Shown: positions 1-7,824 of the stretch, one piece after another | How positions within the stretch are numbered: position 1 is the stretch's first letter | Layout of the letters: each line of letters starts with the position of its first letter | DNA from: Pelagibacterium flavum | GTDB taxonomy: Bacteria > Pseudomonadota > Alphaproteobacteria > Rhizobiales > Devosiaceae | Length of the DNA: 64,000 bases | NCBI RefSeq assembly: GCF_025854335.1 | Contig: NZ_CP107716.1 | Coordinates: 1,791,001-1,855,000 of the forward strand | Direction of reading: 5' to 3' | The notes under the pieces: model-generated | Seen by the model: only the letters and a program-made list of their open reading frames with translations | The model's database searches: none | What the model was told of the DNA's origin: nothing | Position numbers and translations under genes: made by a program

Positions 1-175
1 GCGGAGCGCCCTCTGTCAGCCTGTTGAGGCCGTTCTGCGTCGCCAGAAGCCGCCGCTTCGTGCGGCGCGGGTTGTCGAGCGCCGCGCGGACGGTGTGCAG
101 GCCATAGAGAAAGACCGGCCCATCATCGGGCAGAATCGGCGGGCGCTTTTTCGGCGGGAACTTGTTCTTGCTCAT
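1..175 (-). CDS. rlmB: 23S rRNA 2'-O-ribose methyltransferase RlmB, 5' part (cut by window edge)
   Basis: Only the first 58 codons are inside the window; the ATG is at 175 and the rest lies to the left. A basic, proline-rich start (MSKNKFPPKKRPP) is followed by FLYGLHTVRAAL, which looks like the beginning of the substrate-binding domain of the TrmH/RlmB (SpoU) family. Family knowledge: RlmB methylates the 2'-OH of a conserved G in 23S rRNA, and the SPOUT catalytic domain would be outside the window. It is transcribed away from the tRNA-Tyr gene. The assignment rests on a short N-terminus and on its place next to the tRNA-Tyr/tRNA-Gly pair; a related TrmH-type methyltransferase is the main alternative. 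Confidence 0.7.
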   Translation of the reverse strand, partial: MSKNKFPPKKRPPILPDDGPVFLYGLHTVRAALDNPRRTKRRLLATQNGLNRLTEGAP

Positions 176-258
176 GCGCATTGGCGTATCGCTTTGCCGC
201 GAACTCGGCAAGCGGCAAGCGCATCGGTGAAACATATGAAATTTCCTTGCGATGGCAG

Positions 259-287
259 TTGACAGGACAGGTCACTACCACCATAAA
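259..287 (+). promoter_or_regulatory. Candidate sigma-70 promoter for tRNA-Tyr/tRNA-Gly
   Basis: A consensus -35 box TTGACA (259-264) is followed, after a 17-base spacer, by CATAAA (282-287). It lies about 70 bases upstream of the tRNA-Tyr gene, in the stretch between the rlmB start and the tRNA. A transcript would start near 294. Visual call only. Confidence 0.5.
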
Positions 288-355
288 CCGGCCCGTGATG
301 GTGTTCGGAAACGGGTGCTATCGCAAATGCTTCGCTTCGCCGATGTAACGATTGG

Positions 356-440
356 GGAGGGGTGGGAGAGTGGTTAAATCCATCAGACTGTAAATCTGAC
401 CGCTTAGCGTACGCTGGTTCGAATCCAGCCCCCTCCACCA
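356..440 (+). tRNA. tRNA-Tyr (anticodon GTA)
   Basis: The acceptor stem GGAGGGG pairs with CCCCTCC, the anticodon loop is CTGTAAA (anticodon GTA), the variable arm is long as expected of class II tRNA-Tyr, the T-loop is GGTTCGAATCC, and the 3' CCA is encoded. At 85 bases it is the usual tRNA-Tyr length. It is followed by tRNA-Gly 54 bases later, so the two are probably co-transcribed. Confidence 0.96.
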
Positions 441-494
441 AAATCGTGCTTGCCCACAAGGCATGAACCGGACAGAGTGGCGAGACACCCTCGG

Positions 495-568
495 GCGGGT
501 GTAGCTCAATGGTAGAGCAGAAGCCTTCCAAGCTTACGACGAGGGTTCGATTCCCTTCACCCGCTCCA
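495..568 (+). tRNA. tRNA-Gly (anticodon TCC)
   Basis: The acceptor stem GCGGGTG pairs with CACCCGC, the D-arm is TAGCTCAATGGTAGAGC, the anticodon loop carries TCC, the T-arm is GGGTTCGATTCCC, and CCA is encoded. It follows tRNA-Tyr as in many proteobacteria. The usual next gene of this locus, tuf, is about 61 kb away here. Confidence 0.96.
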
Positions 569-741
569 TTCACACCAAAATTCCAGAGACGTTCCCCGGT
601 CCGATTTGGTTGCCGAGAGGCGGACTTCGCCTGATTTTGCAGCCAGCCATGAGGTGTGGTGCCTCGCCTGAACTGGCCGAAATCCCGAAAAGCGTAGCTA
701 CTACAACCGGTTAAAGAAGCCTTCGCCGCGCCATCCAGCAA

Positions 742-767
742 AAACAAACCGGCTTGCGTGTTTGTTT
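742..767. repeat. AT-rich inverted repeat upstream of the first ABC operon
   Basis: Perfect 8-base arms AAACAAAC and GTTTGTTT are separated by 10 bases, 47 bases upstream of the first transporter gene. There is no T-run, so an operator or leader hairpin is more likely than a terminator. The rest of the 569-814 gap shows nothing else that I can support. Confidence 0.35.
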
Positions 768-814
768 GTTGATTGCTAGCCTTCTCCCAGTCGGACAGAG
801 GGGTTTGGACGACA

Positions 815-1585
815 ATGCTGGAAGTACGGAACATGACCGTCCGGTTTGGCGGCTTCAAGGCTGTTGATGACCTGGATCTGGACGTTGATGCAGGCAAACT
901 CACCGCGTTGATCGGCCCAAACGGGGCCGGCAAGACCACGTTCTTTAACGCTGTCTCGGGCCTGATCAGGCCCAATGAGGGGTGTGTTCGTCTTAACGGA
1001 CACGACATCACGGGAGCCAGGCCGTATCAGATTACTGCGGCCGGAATGCTGCGGAGCTTCCAGATAGCGCGCGGGTTTCCGCGACTGACGGTCTTTGAGC
1101 ATCTGATGCTCTACGATCAGCATAACCCCGGTGAAAACATCGTCACCGCGCTTTTCGGCGGATGGCGCAAGCGCGAGGGCGAGACCGCCGAGCGGGCTCT
1201 GGGTGTCGCGCGCCGTCTCGAGATCGATCATGTCCTCGACAATCGCGTGACCGAAATTTCCGGCGGCCAGAAGAAGCTGCTCGAAATCGGGCGCGGTTTG
1301 ATGGCCGAGCCGGATCTTCTCCTGCTCGACGAGCCGGTTGCCGGCGTCAATCCCACCCTGGCCGAACAAATCGGCGACAGGTTGCGGGATCTCGTTGCGG
1401 GCGGGCTGACCATCCTGCTCATCGAGCACGACATGGCTCTGGTTGGTCGCATCGCCGACCATGTCATCGTCATGGCCGAAGGCAAGCAACTGGCCACCGG
1501 ACGCTTTGAAGAGGTGCGCAACGACACCAATGTGCAGAACGCCTATCTGGGGGGAGGGGGCATCGACCATGCTGTCGGTCAGTAA
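815..1585 (+). CDS. Branched-chain-type ABC transporter ATP-binding protein (LivG-like)
   Basis: This 256-residue ABC ATPase begins MLEVRNMTVRFGG. Walker A GPNGAGKTT sits near residue 34, the signature SGGQKKLLEIGR near 147 and Walker B LLLLDEP near 164, with a switch histidine in LLIEHDM. These features fit the LivG half of hydrophobic amino-acid (HAAT) importers, which power uptake at the inner face of the membrane. An in-frame upstream start at 773 is possible but would add an unrelated 14-residue tail. It overlaps the next ATPase by 17 bases, so the two are translated together. Both ATPases precede the binding protein here, the reverse of the second liv-type operon at 45 kb. The substrate is unknown; the enzymes downstream suggest an amide or nitrogen compound. 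Confidence 0.93.
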   Translation: MLEVRNMTVRFGGFKAVDDLDLDVDAGKLTALIGPNGAGKTTFFNAVSGLIRPNEGCVRLNGHDITGARPYQITAAGMLRSFQIARGFPRLTVFEHLMLYDQHNPGENIVTALFGGWRKREGETAERALGVARRLEIDHVLDNRVTEISGGQKKLLEIGRGLMAEPDLLLLDEPVAGVNPTLAEQIGDRLRDLVAGGLTILLIEHDMALVGRIADHVIVMAEGKQLATGRFEEVRNDTNVQNAYLGGGGIDHAVGQ

Positions 1586-2255
1586 CCTGGTTGGCGGCTA
1601 TGGCGCCGCCGATGAGATCGTCAAAGGGGTCAGCTTCAACGCGGTTCGCGGTGAAGTGCTCACCATCATCGGCCCGAACGGGGCCGGAAAATCCACAGCG
1701 CTCAAGCTGGTGGCCGGTTTGCTCGTCACCAAATCGGGTTCGGTCACCCTCGATGGCAATGCTCTGACGACGCTCGATCCGCAGAGCCGTGCACGTCATG
1801 GCATGGTCTTTGTGCCTCAAGAGCACAATGTGTTCGGCGCTCTTTCGGTCGCAGAGAACCTCTCAAGGCAGGAAAAGGAGCGGTCTGAAGACATATTTGC
1901 CCGCTTTCCAGCTCTCAAGGAACGCCGCCGGAATGCTGCTGCGTCGCTTTCGGGTGGACAGCGCCAGACCCTCGCCATGGCCATAGCGATGATGGCATCG
2001 CCGCGCGTGCTCTTGCTCGACGAGCCCACCGCGGCGCTTTCGCCGGTGGCTGCAGCAGAAATTTTCAAGGTCGTTCGATCTGTCGCCGACGAGGGAATCG
2101 CGGTGCTGATGGTCGAGCAAAATGCGCTCGCCGCCCTCGCCATGTCCGATAAGGCGTGCGTGTTGGTGGACGGACGCGTGGTGCTGGAAGGCAAGGCTGA
2201 TGAACTGGGAAGGGACCCGGAAGTTCGCCAGGCCTTTTTGGGTGGCAGAGGCTGA
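1569..2255 (+). CDS. Branched-chain-type ABC transporter ATP-binding protein (LivF-like)
   Basis: A 228-residue LivF-type ATPase with Walker A GPNGAGKST near residue 35, signature LSGGQRQTLAMA near 130 and LLLDEPTAALSP. The start is taken at MLSVSNLVGGYG, which matches the family N-terminus; a longer in-frame reading overlaps the previous gene in an unrelated frame. It would pair with the LivG-like protein to form the ATPase dimer of one importer. A gap of 39 bases with a good ribosome site (GGAAGGAA) leads to the binding-protein gene. Confidence 0.92.
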   Translation: MLSVSNLVGGYGAADEIVKGVSFNAVRGEVLTIIGPNGAGKSTALKLVAGLLVTKSGSVTLDGNALTTLDPQSRARHGMVFVPQEHNVFGALSVAENLSRQEKERSEDIFARFPALKERRRNAAASLSGGQRQTLAMAIAMMASPRVLLLDEPTAALSPVAAAEIFKVVRSVADEGIAVLMVEQNALAALAMSDKACVLVDGRVVLEGKADELGRDPEVRQAFLGGRG

Positions 2256-2294
2256 TCGAAAGGCGATCGGTCGTTCAAAGGAAGGAACTCAACA

Positions 2295-3509
2295 ATGACA
2301 ATCGGCATGTTCAAGCGGGGCGCCAACCGTCGTGACGTGATCAAGGGGATCGCGGCCACGGCAACGTTTACGCTTGCCGCTCCGGCCATCCTGCGGGCGC
2401 AGGAGAGTGCGATTCACATCGGCACGCTCACCCCGCTCACCGGTGCAGGTGGCCCCTACGGCCCGGTGATGGCCGACGCGGTGCGCAAGGTCGTCGATGA
2501 AGTGAACGCTGCCGGCGTGCTCGGTCGCGAAATCATCCTGGTCTCGGAAGATTCGCAGACCAGTCCAGAAGCGGCCGTCCGCGCGGCGCGCAAGCTGATC
2601 GATGTCGATAACGTATCGGCCATCATCGGAACCTGGGCTTCAGCTGTGACCACAGCGGTTGCGCCTATGGCCTGGGAAAGCGAGCGGATGCTGTTCACGG
2701 TTTCCGGTGCGGACTCGATCACTCAGTTGCCTCACAATGGCTACATCATCCGCACCCAGCCCAACACGACATTGCAGGGACAGAAGTTCGGCGAGTATGC
2801 CGTGGAACTTGGCGACCGCCGCGTCTTTTTCCTTACACCGCAGACCCCGTTCGCCGATAGCCAGTACACGACGATCAAGGCCGCGGTCGAGGCTGCGGGC
2901 GGTGAAGTCGAAAGGCTGATCTACGACGACAAGAAGCCGTCGCTGCGCTCCGAACTGGACCAGGCGCTGCGCTTCGATCCCGACATGCTGATCCTTGGCG
3001 GCTATACCCCGGACACCACGGTATTGCTGCGCGACATCTATCGGGCCGGCTACGAGGGGCATCTTCTGGGCTTTGCCTATTCGATCAATCAGGACCTGAT
3101 CGGCGGTCTCCCCGCCGAGGTCGTTGAAGGCGCCTATACTCTGGCTCCCTCACCGGCCGAGGGCGGCACGGCTTACGATCGGCTGGCGGGGCTGGTGGGC
3201 ATCGACGTGCCGGACACCTACACCTGTCAGGTTTACGACCACATCAACCTGGCTCTGATGGCTATCGCCCATGCCGGCGGATCGTCCGGGACCGAAATCC
3301 GCGACTCGGTCCGCGAAGTTTCCCAGGGCGGCGGCATGGAAGTCGATAACGCAGTCGCGGGCATCGAGGCGATCCTTGCCGGCGAGAAGGTGGACTATGC
3401 GGGGGCTTCGGGTCCATGTGAGTTCAATGAAATCGGCGACATAACCGATGCCAGCTTCCGTTATGAGCAGGTGGTTGGCGGTGCCATCGAACTGTTGAAG
3501 ATCGCATGA
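2295..3509 (+). CDS. Branched-chain-type ABC transporter substrate-binding protein
   Basis: A 404-residue periplasmic binding protein of the LivJ/LivK (Peripla_BP_6) type. The N-terminus NRRDVIKGIAATATFTLAAPAILRAQ looks like a Tat signal with twin arginines and an AQE cleavage region near residue 36. The mature part begins IHIGTLTPLTGAGGPYG, the usual start of this fold, and includes GTWASAVTTAVAP. It would capture the substrate for the two permeases that follow. The stop overlaps the next start (ATGA). Ligand identity cannot be read from the sequence; the family binds branched-chain amino acids, amides, urea and aromatic acids. Confidence 0.9.
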   Translation: MTIGMFKRGANRRDVIKGIAATATFTLAAPAILRAQESAIHIGTLTPLTGAGGPYGPVMADAVRKVVDEVNAAGVLGREIILVSEDSQTSPEAAVRAARKLIDVDNVSAIIGTWASAVTTAVAPMAWESERMLFTVSGADSITQLPHNGYIIRTQPNTTLQGQKFGEYAVELGDRRVFFLTPQTPFADSQYTTIKAAVEAAGGEVERLIYDDKKPSLRSELDQALRFDPDMLILGGYTPDTTVLLRDIYRAGYEGHLLGFAYSINQDLIGGLPAEVVEGAYTLAPSPAEGGTAYDRLAGLVGIDVPDTYTCQVYDHINLALMAIAHAGGSSGTEIRDSVREVSQGGGMEVDNAVAGIEAILAGEKVDYAGASGPCEFNEIGDITDASFRYEQVVGGAIELLKIA

Positions 3510-4375
3510 CCTTCGAGATTTTTGCCCAGGCTCTTGCCAATGGGCTCGTGTCCGGCACCGTTCTCGCGGTGCCGGCCATTGGGTTCACGGCAATTTTTGC
3601 CATTCGCGGCTATCCGAACTTCATGATCGGTGCGATCGCCACCGTCGGCGCTTACGCCGGCTGGATGGCCAACACCGGTGCAGGTCTTTCGATCTGGCCC
3701 AGTATCGCCATCGCGTTCCTGGCTGCCGGAGCGATAGGGCTGGTAACCGAAAAAGTCGCCGTTCGGCCGCTTGCGGCGTCGGGCGCGCTCACCATGGCGA
3801 TTGCTTCGCTCGCCGTGGCTATTGTTCTTGAAAATGGCGTGCGGTTCTTTTTTTCCAACAATCTGCGCGGCTTCGACGTGCCGCTCGAGCGCGACATGAT
3901 GTTGGTGGGTATTCGTGTCGGTCCGCAGCAATTGCGCAACCTTTTGATGTCGGTGGGGATCATGGCGGCCATCTGGGCGGCGCTCAAATTCACCCGCTTT
4001 GGCCGGGCAATGCGAGCTTGTGCGGACAATCCTGATCTCGCCCGGCTCAAGGGCGTCGAGCCGGTGCGGATCGCCGATATCACGATTGCCGTGTCGCTGG
4101 GTTTGTGCGGGCTTGGCGGAGCCTTGCTTGCCGTCGATGCCTCTGTGGATCCGATGGTGGGGACGCGCCTGCTGCTTTCGATCTTTGCCGCCGCCGTTCT
4201 GGGCGGGCTCGGCTCCATTCCGGGCGCCGTGATCGGTGCGTTGTCTATCGGTATCATCGAAGAAATGACGGTAGCCTATCTCGCACCTGCCTACCGCCTC
4301 GCCGTGAGCTTTATCGTCATCCTCATCGTTCTGACCTTCCGTCCACAAGGACTGGTCGGCGCCAAGGCAAGGTGA
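3506..4375 (+). CDS. Branched-chain-type ABC transporter permease (LivH-like)
   Basis: A 289-residue, very hydrophobic protein with about eight membrane segments. It has the family's LGGLGSIPGAVIGALSIGIIEE stretch near residues 230-250 and ends in the usual FRPQGLVG motif. It forms the membrane channel together with the LivM-like partner. The start overlaps the binding-protein stop by four bases, and the next gene starts 4 bases after its stop, showing tight operon coupling. Confidence 0.92.
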   Translation: MTFEIFAQALANGLVSGTVLAVPAIGFTAIFAIRGYPNFMIGAIATVGAYAGWMANTGAGLSIWPSIAIAFLAAGAIGLVTEKVAVRPLAASGALTMAIASLAVAIVLENGVRFFFSNNLRGFDVPLERDMMLVGIRVGPQQLRNLLMSVGIMAAIWAALKFTRFGRAMRACADNPDLARLKGVEPVRIADITIAVSLGLCGLGGALLAVDASVDPMVGTRLLLSIFAAAVLGGLGSIPGAVIGALSIGIIEEMTVAYLAPAYRLAVSFIVILIVLTFRPQGLVGAKAR

Positions 4376-4379
4376 GCGC

Positions 4380-5276
4380 ATGTTGTCCTATATCGTCTTC
4401 ATCCTTGCTATTGCCGCCATTTACGCCCTGCTGGCCCAGAGCCTGGTGCCGATCTGGGGACAGACCGGAATGGTCAATCTCGGTCTCGTCGGTTTTTTTG
4501 CCATCGGCGCCTATACCTCGGCACTTCTGACAACCGATTTTGGCTGGCCCGCCTTTACCGGACCGATCATGGGGTTGATCGCCGGCGGGCTTTTGGGGCT
4601 CGCTGTTACATTTTCGACGCTTAGGCTGCGCGACGATTACCTTGCCATCGTCACGCTGGGCTTTGCCGAAGTTGTGCGGATCGTTGCGTCCAATGAGATA
4701 TGGCTTACCGGCGGCACAGACGGCATTGCGGGCATTCCGGCTCTGTTCGACCGGGATGGCGGGCTGATGTACCACGTCCAGTTCCTGGTTCTGGCAACGG
4801 TCATTTGCATTGTGACGGGTCTCATCATCACCCGGTTGGTAAAATCGCCATGGGGACGTGTTCTCAGGGCCGTTCGCGACGATCAGGTCGTTGCCTCGGT
4901 CGCCGGCAAAAAAGTGGTCGTCTTCAAGATCCAGGCCTTCGTGCTCGGCGCTTCGATCGCCGGCATGGCCGGAGCCCTGTATGGCAGCTACATATCCTAC
5001 ATTTCACCGGACCTGTTCTTGCCGCTGATCACCATTTATGTGTTCCTGGCGGCGACCGCGGGAGGCAATACACGGGCGCTGGGCGCCACCGTGGGGGCCT
5101 ATCTTCTGGTTGCATGGCTGGAAATCAGCCGCTTCGCCGGCGAAATCCTGCCCATGCTCTCAGCGGTGCAGATCGCTTCGGTTCGCGAAATGATCGTGGG
5201 ATTGGCGCTGATTGTGGTCCTGCGTTTTGCGCCGGGCGGTCTTTTCAAGGAAAAAAGTCAGAAGGCTCCAGCATGA
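4380..5276 (+). CDS. Branched-chain-type ABC transporter permease (LivM-like)
   Basis: A 298-residue inner-membrane permease with LivM-type features: the SLVPIWGQTGMVNLGLVGFFAIGAYTSALL N-terminal region (split here from residues 17 to 46), the RLRDDYLAIVTLGFAEVVRI segment, GRVLRAVRDDQVVASVAGKKV in the cytoplasmic EAA-like loop, and a C-terminal FAPGGLF. It completes the five-gene importer. Its stop overlaps the start of the GAF-domain gene by ATGA, so that gene is made with the transporter. Confidence 0.92.
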   Translation: MLSYIVFILAIAAIYALLAQSLVPIWGQTGMVNLGLVGFFAIGAYTSALLTTDFGWPAFTGPIMGLIAGGLLGLAVTFSTLRLRDDYLAIVTLGFAEVVRIVASNEIWLTGGTDGIAGIPALFDRDGGLMYHVQFLVLATVICIVTGLIITRLVKSPWGRVLRAVRDDQVVASVAGKKVVVFKIQAFVLGASIAGMAGALYGSYISYISPDLFLPLITIYVFLAATAGGNTRALGATVGAYLLVAWLEISRFAGEILPMLSAVQIASVREMIVGLALIVVLRFAPGGLFKEKSQKAPA

Positions 5277-5782
5277 CCCCTCCATCGGCACAAGCGCAGC
5301 TCGACGCATTCGACACAGTGGCCAAAGCCCTTGCCGAGGGCGACCGGCACCATCTCTATGAGGCGGTCGAGGACGCCCTTCAGACCCTTGTCGGGCACAA
5401 GCTTTTTACACTTCTCATGGTTCTGCCCGGGGCAAAAGAAGTGCAGCGGTTCTACAGCACCAATGTCGAGGCCTATCCTCTGACGGGGAAAAAGACCATG
5501 GGCGACACGCCATGGGGAGATCTGGTGATCCGGCAGCACAAACCGTTTCTGGGTCGAAACAGGGCCGATATCGAGTGGGCGTTCTTTGACCATGAACTGA
5601 TCGCCAGTCTGGGGCTGGGTTCGGCAATCAACGTTCCGGTTATCCGCCACGGCGAATTGCTGGGCACGCTAGCTCTGCTGCACGCCGAAGGGCATTTCGA
5701 TGATGCTAAACTCGCCATTGCCAGTCGATTCGCGCCATATCTCGTCGACGCTTTCGCGACCGAGATTGAAGCCGCGCAATGA
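5273..5782 (+). CDS. GAF-domain protein encoded in the ABC transporter operon
   Basis: A 169-residue soluble protein that is nearly all one GAF-like domain (about residues 20-165), with typical elements such as FTLLMVLPGAKEVQRFYS, a PWGDLVI helix, a LGLGSAINVPVIRHGELLGTLALLH core and a final LAIASRFAPYLVDAFA helix. It has no output domain, no signal peptide and no membrane segment. It shares ATGA with the permease before it and is followed 16 bases later by the TetR gene. Inference: it may sense or hold a small pathway molecule, or be an enzyme of GAF fold (compare free methionine sulfoxide reductase), but I see no catalytic cysteine pattern supporting that. Function unknown. Confidence 0.8.
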   Translation: MTPPSAQAQLDAFDTVAKALAEGDRHHLYEAVEDALQTLVGHKLFTLLMVLPGAKEVQRFYSTNVEAYPLTGKKTMGDTPWGDLVIRQHKPFLGRNRADIEWAFFDHELIASLGLGSAINVPVIRHGELLGTLALLHAEGHFDDAKLAIASRFAPYLVDAFATEIEAAQ

Positions 5783-5798
5783 TCTAAGGGAGATCCTG

Positions 5799-6473
5799 AT
5801 GGCTTCGAGCGAACACGCCGGCTCATCGCAAAGGACAAGCAAGAGGCGGACGCAGGAGGAGCGAAGCGCAACAACGCAAGAGCTTTTGATGCAGGCGACG
5901 ATCGACGCGATGTACGAAAATGGCTTCGCGCGTCTGACAACAGCCGATATCGCCAGGAGGGCCGGCGTTTCTCGTGGCGCACTGATGCATCATTATGCCA
6001 GCAAGGAGGACCTGATCGTCGTTTCTTACGAGCGGATGCTCGCCGATGCGACCCGTGAAATCAGGTCCTGGCTCGGGTTGGCGAGGGCTGGCGAGCTCAT
6101 GCTCGACGATTTCCTCGACAAGCTTTGGGCGATGTATTCGGGGAAGTTGATCTTCGTCACGCTCGAACACATCACGGAAGCTCGCCACAACGAGCCTCTG
6201 CGCCAGAAATTCATGCCTGTCGTCAAGGAGTTCCACGCCGCGCTTGAGGCCTGCTGGCGTGAGTTCTTTCACGAAACAGGCTCGAGTACAGAAGACCCGA
6301 TAACCGTCCTGACCATGACGACGGCACTTTTCCGAGGAATAGCAATCCAGATGGTGTTGCGTGAGGATGCTGTTTATTTCGACAAGCTGCTGGAACACTG
6401 GAAGTCCCATGTGCGCTCGCTGGTCGAGGTCGAGGCCAACGGGGAAGGGGATGCAGCCAGACCGGGTTCGTGA
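5799..6473 (+). CDS. TetR/AcrR family transcriptional regulator
   Basis: A 224-residue regulator. The N-terminal tail is basic (SSQRTSKRRTQEERS), then the TetR_N helix-turn-helix spans about residues 24-75 (LLMQATIDAMYENGFARLTTADIARRAGVSRGALMHHY in two runs: 25-44 and 45-62). The C-terminal ligand domain is unlike named families. The ATG at 5799 has a good ribosome site (AAGGGAGA); the upstream in-frame start overlaps the GAF gene and is rejected. It sits between the transporter and the enzyme genes, and a 26-base dyad of TetR-operator type lies just downstream, so it probably controls the enzymes and perhaps itself. Confidence 0.92.
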   Translation: MASSEHAGSSQRTSKRRTQEERSATTQELLMQATIDAMYENGFARLTTADIARRAGVSRGALMHHYASKEDLIVVSYERMLADATREIRSWLGLARAGELMLDDFLDKLWAMYSGKLIFVTLEHITEARHNEPLRQKFMPVVKEFHAALEACWREFFHETGSSTEDPITVLTMTTALFRGIAIQMVLREDAVYFDKLLEHWKSHVRSLVEVEANGEGDAARPGS

Positions 6474-6491
6474 GGGCAGTAGCCCAAAAAG

Positions 6492-6517
6492 CAACATACA
6501 GGCTGTTCTGTATGTTG
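6492..6517. promoter_or_regulatory. Candidate TetR-type operator (perfect dyad)
   Basis: Perfect 10-base arms CAACATACAG and CTGTATGTTG are separated by 6 bases. The ACATACA...TGTATGT core and spacing resemble known AcrR/TetR family operators. It lies in the 100-base gap between the TetR gene and the amidohydrolase gene and has no T-run, so an operator is more likely than a terminator. Confidence 0.6.
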
Positions 6518-6573
6518 TGCGAAATTTGACTGCCGGCGAGCCGACATGGCGCCGTTCAAAGAAGGACTGAAAG

Positions 6574-7794
6574 ATGCCGACCATTCTCACCAACGCCAAC
6601 CTGCTCGATGTCGATGCCGGCGAAATCGTGGGCGTGCGCCACATCGTGATCGAGGGAAACCGGATCAAGGAGATTTCCGACACTCCGGTCACCGGAAGCG
6701 GAGACGTCATCGATCTAAAGGGCAAGACGCTCATGCCGGGGCTGATCGATGCGCATGTTCACATATCCGCTTACACCGCAAATCTGGCGGACCTGCCTTA
6801 CCAGTCGCCATTTTACGTCGCGGCCAGGACCATTGAGATTCTGGGTGGTATGCTTGATCGCGGCTTTACCACGGTGCGTGACGTGGGGGGCGGTGAATTT
6901 GGCATGGCCCGTGCGCAGGCCGAGGGCAGCGTGCGGGGGCCGCGCATTTATTTCGGCGGCAAGGCTCTGTCGCCGAGCGCGGGTCACGGGGACATGCGCA
7001 AGCCGGGGCAGGATACGCAGGACGCGGGTTATTCGGTCCCGAGTTTGGGGCGCATCTGCAATGGCGTTGACGAAGTGCGTTCCGCCGCTCGTGACGAGAT
7101 TCGCCGCGGCGCCAACCACATAAAAATCATGGCCAATGGCGGCATCGCCTCGCCGACCGACCGCATCGACTCCGACCAGTTCTCAGAAGATGAGATCTCA
7201 GCCATCGTCGATGAGGCCAGCATGGCCAACATCTACGTGGTGGCTCATGCCTACACCGCTCGCTCCGTTGAACGGGCCGTGCGTAACGGCGTGCGCTCGA
7301 TCGAGCATGGCAATCTGCTCGATGAAAACACTGTCGGCTTCATGAAGGAGAAGGGGGCTTATCTTGTCCCAACCCTCGCCACCTATCGCGGCCTGAAGGA
7401 TGAGGGCGTGGCCGCGGGCCTGCCCACCGCCCTGGCGGCCAAGATCGACAAGGTGCTCGATGCGGGCATTCGGGCGGTGGAAATGGCGCACAGGGCTGGC
7501 GTGCCGATGGCCTATGGCACCGATCTGCTGGGTGCGATGCACTACCGGCAATTGACCGAGTTCGACCTGCGTGGCGGTGTCGTGCCCGCCGCGGACCTGT
7601 TGCGCTCGGCCACCGTCACGGGAGCGGCGCTGCTGCAGTGCGAGGGCGAGATCGGGCGCATCGCTCCGGGGTATCTCGCCGACCTCATCGCATTCGAAGG
7701 TGATCCGCTGGCCGACATTTCAATAATGGGCCGGCTTGCCGAAACGCTCGCCCTCGTCATGCAGGATGGCAAGGTCGTTCGGTCCGCGTTCTAG
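6574..7794 (+). CDS. Metal-dependent amidohydrolase (imidazolonepropionase/prolidase-like, COG1228 type)
   Basis: A 406-residue TIM-barrel amidohydrolase. The metal-binding residues are visible: HxH in GLIDAHVHIS near residue 60, the lysine of HIKIMANGG near 190 (likely carboxylated), His in VVAHAYT near 228 and SIEHGNLL near 248, and Asp in MAYGTDLLG near 315. The final ADLIAFEGDPLADI is the usual small beta-domain strand. COG1228 relatives include Xaa-Pro/Xaa-Arg dipeptidases and imidazolonepropionases. The N-terminus lacks a signal peptide, so it is cytoplasmic. It likely opens an amide or peptide bond of the imported compound; the exact substrate is not known. A ribosome site (AAGGA) supports the start. 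Confidence 0.88.
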   Translation: MPTILTNANLLDVDAGEIVGVRHIVIEGNRIKEISDTPVTGSGDVIDLKGKTLMPGLIDAHVHISAYTANLADLPYQSPFYVAARTIEILGGMLDRGFTTVRDVGGGEFGMARAQAEGSVRGPRIYFGGKALSPSAGHGDMRKPGQDTQDAGYSVPSLGRICNGVDEVRSAARDEIRRGANHIKIMANGGIASPTDRIDSDQFSEDEISAIVDEASMANIYVVAHAYTARSVERAVRNGVRSIEHGNLLDENTVGFMKEKGAYLVPTLATYRGLKDEGVAAGLPTALAAKIDKVLDAGIRAVEMAHRAGVPMAYGTDLLGAMHYRQLTEFDLRGGVVPAADLLRSATVTGAALLQCEGEIGRIAPGYLADLIAFEGDPLADISIMGRLAETLALVMQDGKVVRSAF

Positions 7795-7824
7795 CATACG
7801 TGCCGGTGGCCAGAGGAGGAAAGA

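Noticed and set aside
495..568. tRNA-Gly as attachment site of an integrated element
   Set aside because: No second copy of its 3' end was seen near tuf (only GGGCGGGTG, a short GC-rich match) and no integrase gene is present.
172..1011. Long reverse open frame across the two tRNA genes
   Set aside because: It covers both tRNAs and the start of the ABC ATPase gene, and its translation has no family pattern.
776..1570. 264-codon antisense frame over the first ATPase gene
   Set aside because: It mirrors a well-supported ATPase; such frames are common in high-GC genomes.
3461..4381. 306-codon antisense frame over the LivH-like gene
   Set aside because: His/Gly/Arg-rich translation without domains opposite a clear permease.
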